From the NCBI GenBank assembly GCA_964641415.1, contig CAZXMW010000012.1, positions 1-64,000 on the forward strand: 64,000 nucleotides of DNA, written 5' to 3'. Below are positions 60,616 through 64,000 of this stretch, in pieces; position 1 is the stretch's first letter; each line of letters begins with the position of its first letter. The position numbers and the translations under genes were made by a program. Below the pieces are notes generated by a model that made no database searches, was not told the origin of the DNA, and was given only the letters and a program-made list of their open reading frames with translations. This DNA comes from JAHECW01 sp964641415 (GTDB lineage Bacteria > Acidobacteriota > Thermoanaerobaculia > Thermoanaerobaculales > Sulfomarinibacteraceae).

Positions 60616-61665
60616 ATGGCGGAGTTCATTCTGGTCTACACCCACCCGACCGAGGGCGAAGAACGATTCGAGCTCGTTCGCGGCCGCAGCTATCGGATCG
60701 GCTCCAGTCCGGACAACGACATCGTCATCGACCAGAAGGACGTGTCTCGCCGCCATGCCGTGCTTCGGGTCGAGGACGGCTCGTTCCACATCACCGATCT
60801 CGACAGCAAGAACGGCACTTTCATCAACGGCGCGAAGAACACGGCGGGCACGTTCGGCTGCGGCGATATGCTTCATCTGTCGTCGGCCCGCGTGGTGATC
60901 GTCGAGGTCACCACCGGCAGCTTCACGACGACACCCGAGGCGATCGCGAGACGCGACGACAGCGGTACGACCGTCGGTGAGGACACCCAGAAGTTCCGAG
61001 GCGTGGCGTCCATGGAGGACGTCATCACTCTGCTCGAGACCACGGCAACGGCGGTCGTCAGAGGGTCGCTCGCCGGGCCGCTCGACTGGGCGGTGGACCA
61101 TCTCGGCTTCGACGGAGTCGTCGTGCTGTACCGCGACGACGAAGGGCACGTCGCCATGGTGGCGAGCGTCGGCGACCTTGGTGGCGTCGGGCGCGACACC
61201 GAGAAGCTGACTGCTCTGGCGACCGAGGAATGGCCGTCGTCGGGCGGCACGCGGGTCCGTCAGTACGTCGAGAACGACATCAACCTGCTGGTCGCGTCGG
61301 TCGGCGCGCAGCACGTGCTGGTCATGCGGTACACGGGACGGCCGCCGGCGATCGGCGATCTGCGGTCGATCATCGCCTCGGTTCGCGCGGTTCTGGCGAG
61401 CGGCGCCGCCTCGGGGTCGACCGGATTCGGCGCCGGGCGCCACGCGATCGATCCGACCGGCGTCGTGCCGGCGGCGGATGGCGATCACGCACTCGATCTC
61501 GACGACCTGGCGAACCTGGATCTCGGAGCGGCGCGCGACGCCTTCGAGGCGTGGATGATCCGCAGGGCTCTTCAGGCGAGCGACGGACGTCAGGGAGACG
61601 CGGCGCGTCGTCTCGGGTTGTCTCGCACCGGGCTGTTCAAGAAGATCCGCAGGCTCGGGCTCTGA
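60616..61665 (+). CDS. FHA-domain protein with C-terminal Fis-type helix-turn-helix
   Basis: The protein has 349 residues. An FHA domain (about 25-90) carries RIGSSPDNDIVI, SRRHA and SKNGTFING, enough for phosphothreonine binding. A central GAF-like region (about 130-270) follows. The last 45 residues (ALQASDGRQGDAARRLGLSR then TGLFKKIRRLGL) are the DNA-binding end of NtrC-type activators. The sigma54-contacting AAA domain is missing, so it may be a Ser/Thr-kinase-controlled DNA-binding protein. It is 85 bp after the AAA gene and 57 bp before rnpB. Confidence 0.85.
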   Translation: MAEFILVYTHPTEGEERFELVRGRSYRIGSSPDNDIVIDQKDVSRRHAVLRVEDGSFHITDLDSKNGTFINGAKNTAGTFGCGDMLHLSSARVVIVEVTTGSFTTTPEAIARRDDSGTTVGEDTQKFRGVASMEDVITLLETTATAVVRGSLAGPLDWAVDHLGFDGVVVLYRDDEGHVAMVASVGDLGGVGRDTEKLTALATEEWPSSGGTRVRQYVENDINLLVASVGAQHVLVMRYTGRPPAIGDLRSIIASVRAVLASGAASGSTGFGAGRHAIDPTGVVPAADGDHALDLDDLANLDLGAARDAFEAWMIRRALQASDGRQGDAARRLGLSRTGLFKKIRRLGL

Positions 61666-61722
61666 CGCCGATCCCCGAAGACGGTCCCGCCACCGAAGAG
61701 GCAGGGTGGTATTCTGTGGAGC

Positions 61723-62097
<375 letters not shown>

Positions 62098-62136
62098 AAT
62101 TTCGAGCCGCCGTGCGACGCACGGCGGCTCGAAATT
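62098..62136. repeat. 39-nt perfect palindrome directly after rnpB
   Basis: AATTTCGAGCCGCCGTGCG, one central A, then the exact complement. It starts at the base after the RNase P P1 helix. A weak T-containing run follows (GTTG), so it probably acts as the rnpB transcription terminator. Confidence 0.65.
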
Positions 62137-62161
62137 GTTGATGGGGTATTGTTGACACACC

Positions 62162-63049
62162 ATGAAGGAATGGCGTCCTTTGGAGGCTGATGAGCCCATC
62201 GGGGTGATTGCGCTGTCGGGTCCGGTGGACCCGGGGCGCTTGAAGAAGGGACGGGATGTCCTTGGCGGTTGGGGGCATCCCATCGAGCTCGCCTCGAATC
62301 TCGCCGAACGGGAGGGCTACCTGGCGGGTTCGGACGAGACGAGGCTGAACGGTTTCATCGAGCTGCTCGACCGGGGCGTGCGGACCTTCGTGGCGGCCCG
62401 TGGCGGCTACGGGGTGACCCGGTTGCTCGATCGGATTCCGTGGCAGCGTCTGCGCCGCGACGGCGTCCGGTTGGTCGGGTTCTCGGATCTCACCGCGCTG
62501 CTCAATCCTCTGTCGATCTCGACCATCCAGGTGCACGGCCCGATGGTGGCGGCGGGCCTGGATCGCCCGTCCAACGCACGTCGGCTGCTCGCAGCGCTGC
62601 ACGGTCGGCTGGTAGGCGAAACGCTCTTTCGGATTGCCGAGCGGTCGGTGGTCCGGCACGGCCGAGCCGATGGCGTCGCGGCCGGCGGCAATCTGTCGCT
62701 CATGGCGAGCCTGATGGGCACCCGCTGGGAGCCGGATCTCGACGGCGCGGTGCTGTTCGTCGAGGAGGTCGCCGAACCGGCGTATCGTTTCGACCGTCTT
62801 CTGACCCAGCTGGCCGGCGGATCGAGCTTCCGGGGGGTTCGGGCGGTGGTGTGCGGCGCACTGCACCGCTGTCGCCCTCGCGCCGAATGTCTGACGCGGT
62901 GGACCGAGCTCGTGCTCGAGGCAACCGGCGGCGACGTGCCTGTGGCCTTCGGACTGCCCTTCGGCCACGGCGCCGCGAACCTCGCGTTTCCCGTCGGCGC
63001 CGTGGTCTCTGTCGATACCCGTGCCGGTGAGGTAATCTGGAGAGCGTGA
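62162..63049 (+). CDS. LD-carboxypeptidase, S66 family
   Basis: The protein has 295 residues. S66 enzymes trim D-alanine from tetrapeptides in murein recycling. The nucleophile serine is in GFSDLTALLN, the acid in EEVAEPAYRFDRLL and the histidine in FGHGAANLAFP. RGGYG (about 80-84) is the usual motif. No signal peptide is seen, so it is cytoplasmic. The stop TGA overlaps the ATG of the next gene (TGATG). Microcin-immunity relatives (MccF) have the same fold, so the role could also be detoxification. Confidence 0.88.
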   Translation: MKEWRPLEADEPIGVIALSGPVDPGRLKKGRDVLGGWGHPIELASNLAEREGYLAGSDETRLNGFIELLDRGVRTFVAARGGYGVTRLLDRIPWQRLRRDGVRLVGFSDLTALLNPLSISTIQVHGPMVAAGLDRPSNARRLLAALHGRLVGETLFRIAERSVVRHGRADGVAAGGNLSLMASLMGTRWEPDLDGAVLFVEEVAEPAYRFDRLLTQLAGGSSFRGVRAVVCGALHRCRPRAECLTRWTELVLEATGGDVPVAFGLPFGHGAANLAFPVGAVVSVDTRAGEVIWRA

Positions 63050-63840
63050 TGGCGAAGTTCAAGATGACCGGCGGCAAGGACACCCACGACTCGCTCGAAC
63101 CCCTGCGCAGTCAGTTCAAAGCGGGCGAGACGGTTTTCGGCGAAGGCGACCTCGGTCTGACCATGTACGTCATCGAGAGCGGAGAGGTCGAGATCCGGAA
63201 GACGTTCGGCGCAGAGGAGCGGGTGTTGGCGGTGCTCGGCAAGGGCGACTTCTTCGGCGAGATGTGCATGCTCGAGGACGACGTTCCGAGGTCGGCAACC
63301 GCCGTCGCGCTCAACGACGTCGACACCGTCGCCATCGACCGTTCGGCGTTCACCTTCATCCTCAAACACAATCCCGAGATCACCATCAGGATCATGCGCA
63401 AGCTGGTCCGCCGGTTGCGCCAGACCACCAACCTTCTCGAGGAGGCGCTCGGCCGCAAGGTCGATCTGGCTGCCGAGGGACTCGACGACGAACCGAATTC
63501 GGCGCCGGACCCCAATGCCCGTCTGATCGAGATGACTTCGGGTCTGGTCTTCCCGCTGGCCGAGGAGGGTGACACGACGATCGGCCGCATCGACCCGGTC
63601 ACCGGCATCCACCCGGACGTCGACCTGACGCCGGTCGACGGCAAGCGTTCGATCTCGCGTCGGCATGCCAGAATCCGGCGCGAGGACGACGGGGGCTTTT
63701 CGGTGATCGAGGATGTCGGGACCATGAATGGGACGTTTGTCAAGGGTGTGCGGCTGACCGCGGGCGAGCCGCACCCGCTGGCCGACAGCGACATCGTGAT
63801 CTTCGGCACGATCCAGTGCCGCTTCGAGACCGATTCCTGA
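63049..63840 (+). CDS. Cyclic-nucleotide-binding plus FHA domain protein
   Basis: The protein has 263 residues. A Crp-like cyclic nucleotide-binding domain (about 20-135) has GEGDLGLTMYVIESGEVEI and GKGDFFGEMCMLEDDVPRSA, the usual phosphate-binding cassette. A short linker precedes an FHA domain (about 155-260) with SISRRHARIRR and GTMNGTFVKG. No DNA-binding domain is present. It may link a second messenger to phosphothreonine signalling. It is translationally coupled to the LD-carboxypeptidase gene upstream, and recG follows. Confidence 0.87.
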   Translation: MAKFKMTGGKDTHDSLEPLRSQFKAGETVFGEGDLGLTMYVIESGEVEIRKTFGAEERVLAVLGKGDFFGEMCMLEDDVPRSATAVALNDVDTVAIDRSAFTFILKHNPEITIRIMRKLVRRLRQTTNLLEEALGRKVDLAAEGLDDEPNSAPDPNARLIEMTSGLVFPLAEEGDTTIGRIDPVTGIHPDVDLTPVDGKRSISRRHARIRREDDGGFSVIEDVGTMNGTFVKGVRLTAGEPHPLADSDIVIFGTIQCRFETDS

Positions 63841-63851
63841 CGCGGGCTCGG

Positions 63852-64000
63852 GTGCGGCATCCGCCTCGGCTCGGCGATCCGGTCGACCGGCTGGCCGGAA
63901 TCGGACCGAAGACCGCGGCGGCTCTCGCCGGGGTCAAAATCCGGCGGGTCGTCGATCTGCTGCTGCACCTGCCTCGGCGGTACGAAGACCGCGGCGCCGT
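63852..64000 (+). CDS. recG: ATP-dependent DNA helicase RecG, 5' part only
   Basis: The visible 49 codons read DPVDRLAGIGPKTAAALAGV, then KIRRVVDLLLHLPRRYEDRG, matching the N-terminal wedge-domain start of RecG (GVGPK...LL-HLPRRYEDR). RecG rescues stalled replication forks. The GTG at 63852 is the likely start. The gene runs off the window edge. Confidence 0.85.
   Translation, partial: MRHPPRLGDPVDRLAGIGPKTAAALAGVKIRRVVDLLLHLPRRYEDRGA

Overview
The window looks like a chromosomal segment of a high-GC, Gram-negative (diderm) heterotrophic bacterium. An Acidobacteriota-like lineage (Thermoanaerobaculia type) is my best guess. The support is inferential: very GC-rich codon use, a homodimeric AceE with a separate AceF, a complete oleABCD olefin cluster, a TamB-BamA type outer-membrane assembly protein, a tricorn-type protease, and secreted proteins ending in an FESGDTSAW-like tail. 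No rRNA or tRNA is present to fix the taxonomy.

Region 1-12.8 kb is shaped by repeats. A decayed REP-associated tyrosine transposase (RAYT) sits beside a secreted heparinase-like protein and three copies of a 26-bp REP-like sequence. A TPR-GGDEF diguanylate cyclase follows. Next comes a 484-bp duplicate of the 3' part of aceF, with an IS91-type transposase fragment between the two copies, then the aceE-aceF operon (minus strand). A frameshifted MAPEG gene and a 176-bp MITE-like element close the region.

Region 12.8-27 kb holds a 1983-residue TamB-BamA fusion, a TPR protein, a 5'-truncated MATE transporter, the oleABCD cluster for head-to-head hydrocarbon synthesis, and an LDH-like malate dehydrogenase with its terminator. 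Perfect inverted repeats lie between oleA and oleB and between oleB and oleC.

Region 27-39.6 kb holds a receiver-only response regulator, a tricorn-family protease, a PhnD-PhnC-PhnE type ABC importer, and a minus-strand operon of three membrane-fusion adaptors followed by one MacB/FtsX-type permease with no ATPase gene.

Region 39.6-51.8 kb holds the 2-oxoglutarate dehydrogenase operon sucA-sucB-lpd (lpd presumably also serves AceEF), then a ygfK-hyuA-ssnA operon like the purine/selenium-linked locus of enterobacteria.

Region 51.8-64 kb holds a membrane GGDEF protein, phosphofructokinase, a repeat island with the second MITE copy beside a large palindrome, several single metabolic genes (DapA-family aldolase, quinone oxidoreductase, M29 aminopeptidase), a ClpX-like ATPase without the zinc domain, an FHA-Fis protein, RNase P RNA, an LD-carboxypeptidase, a cNMP-FHA protein and the start of recG.

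Together the genes cover central carbon flow (PFK, PDH, OGDH, MDH), envelope assembly and export, long-chain olefin synthesis, nucleobase catabolism and c-di-GMP signalling. Most intergenic gaps carry palindromic or dispersed repeats.
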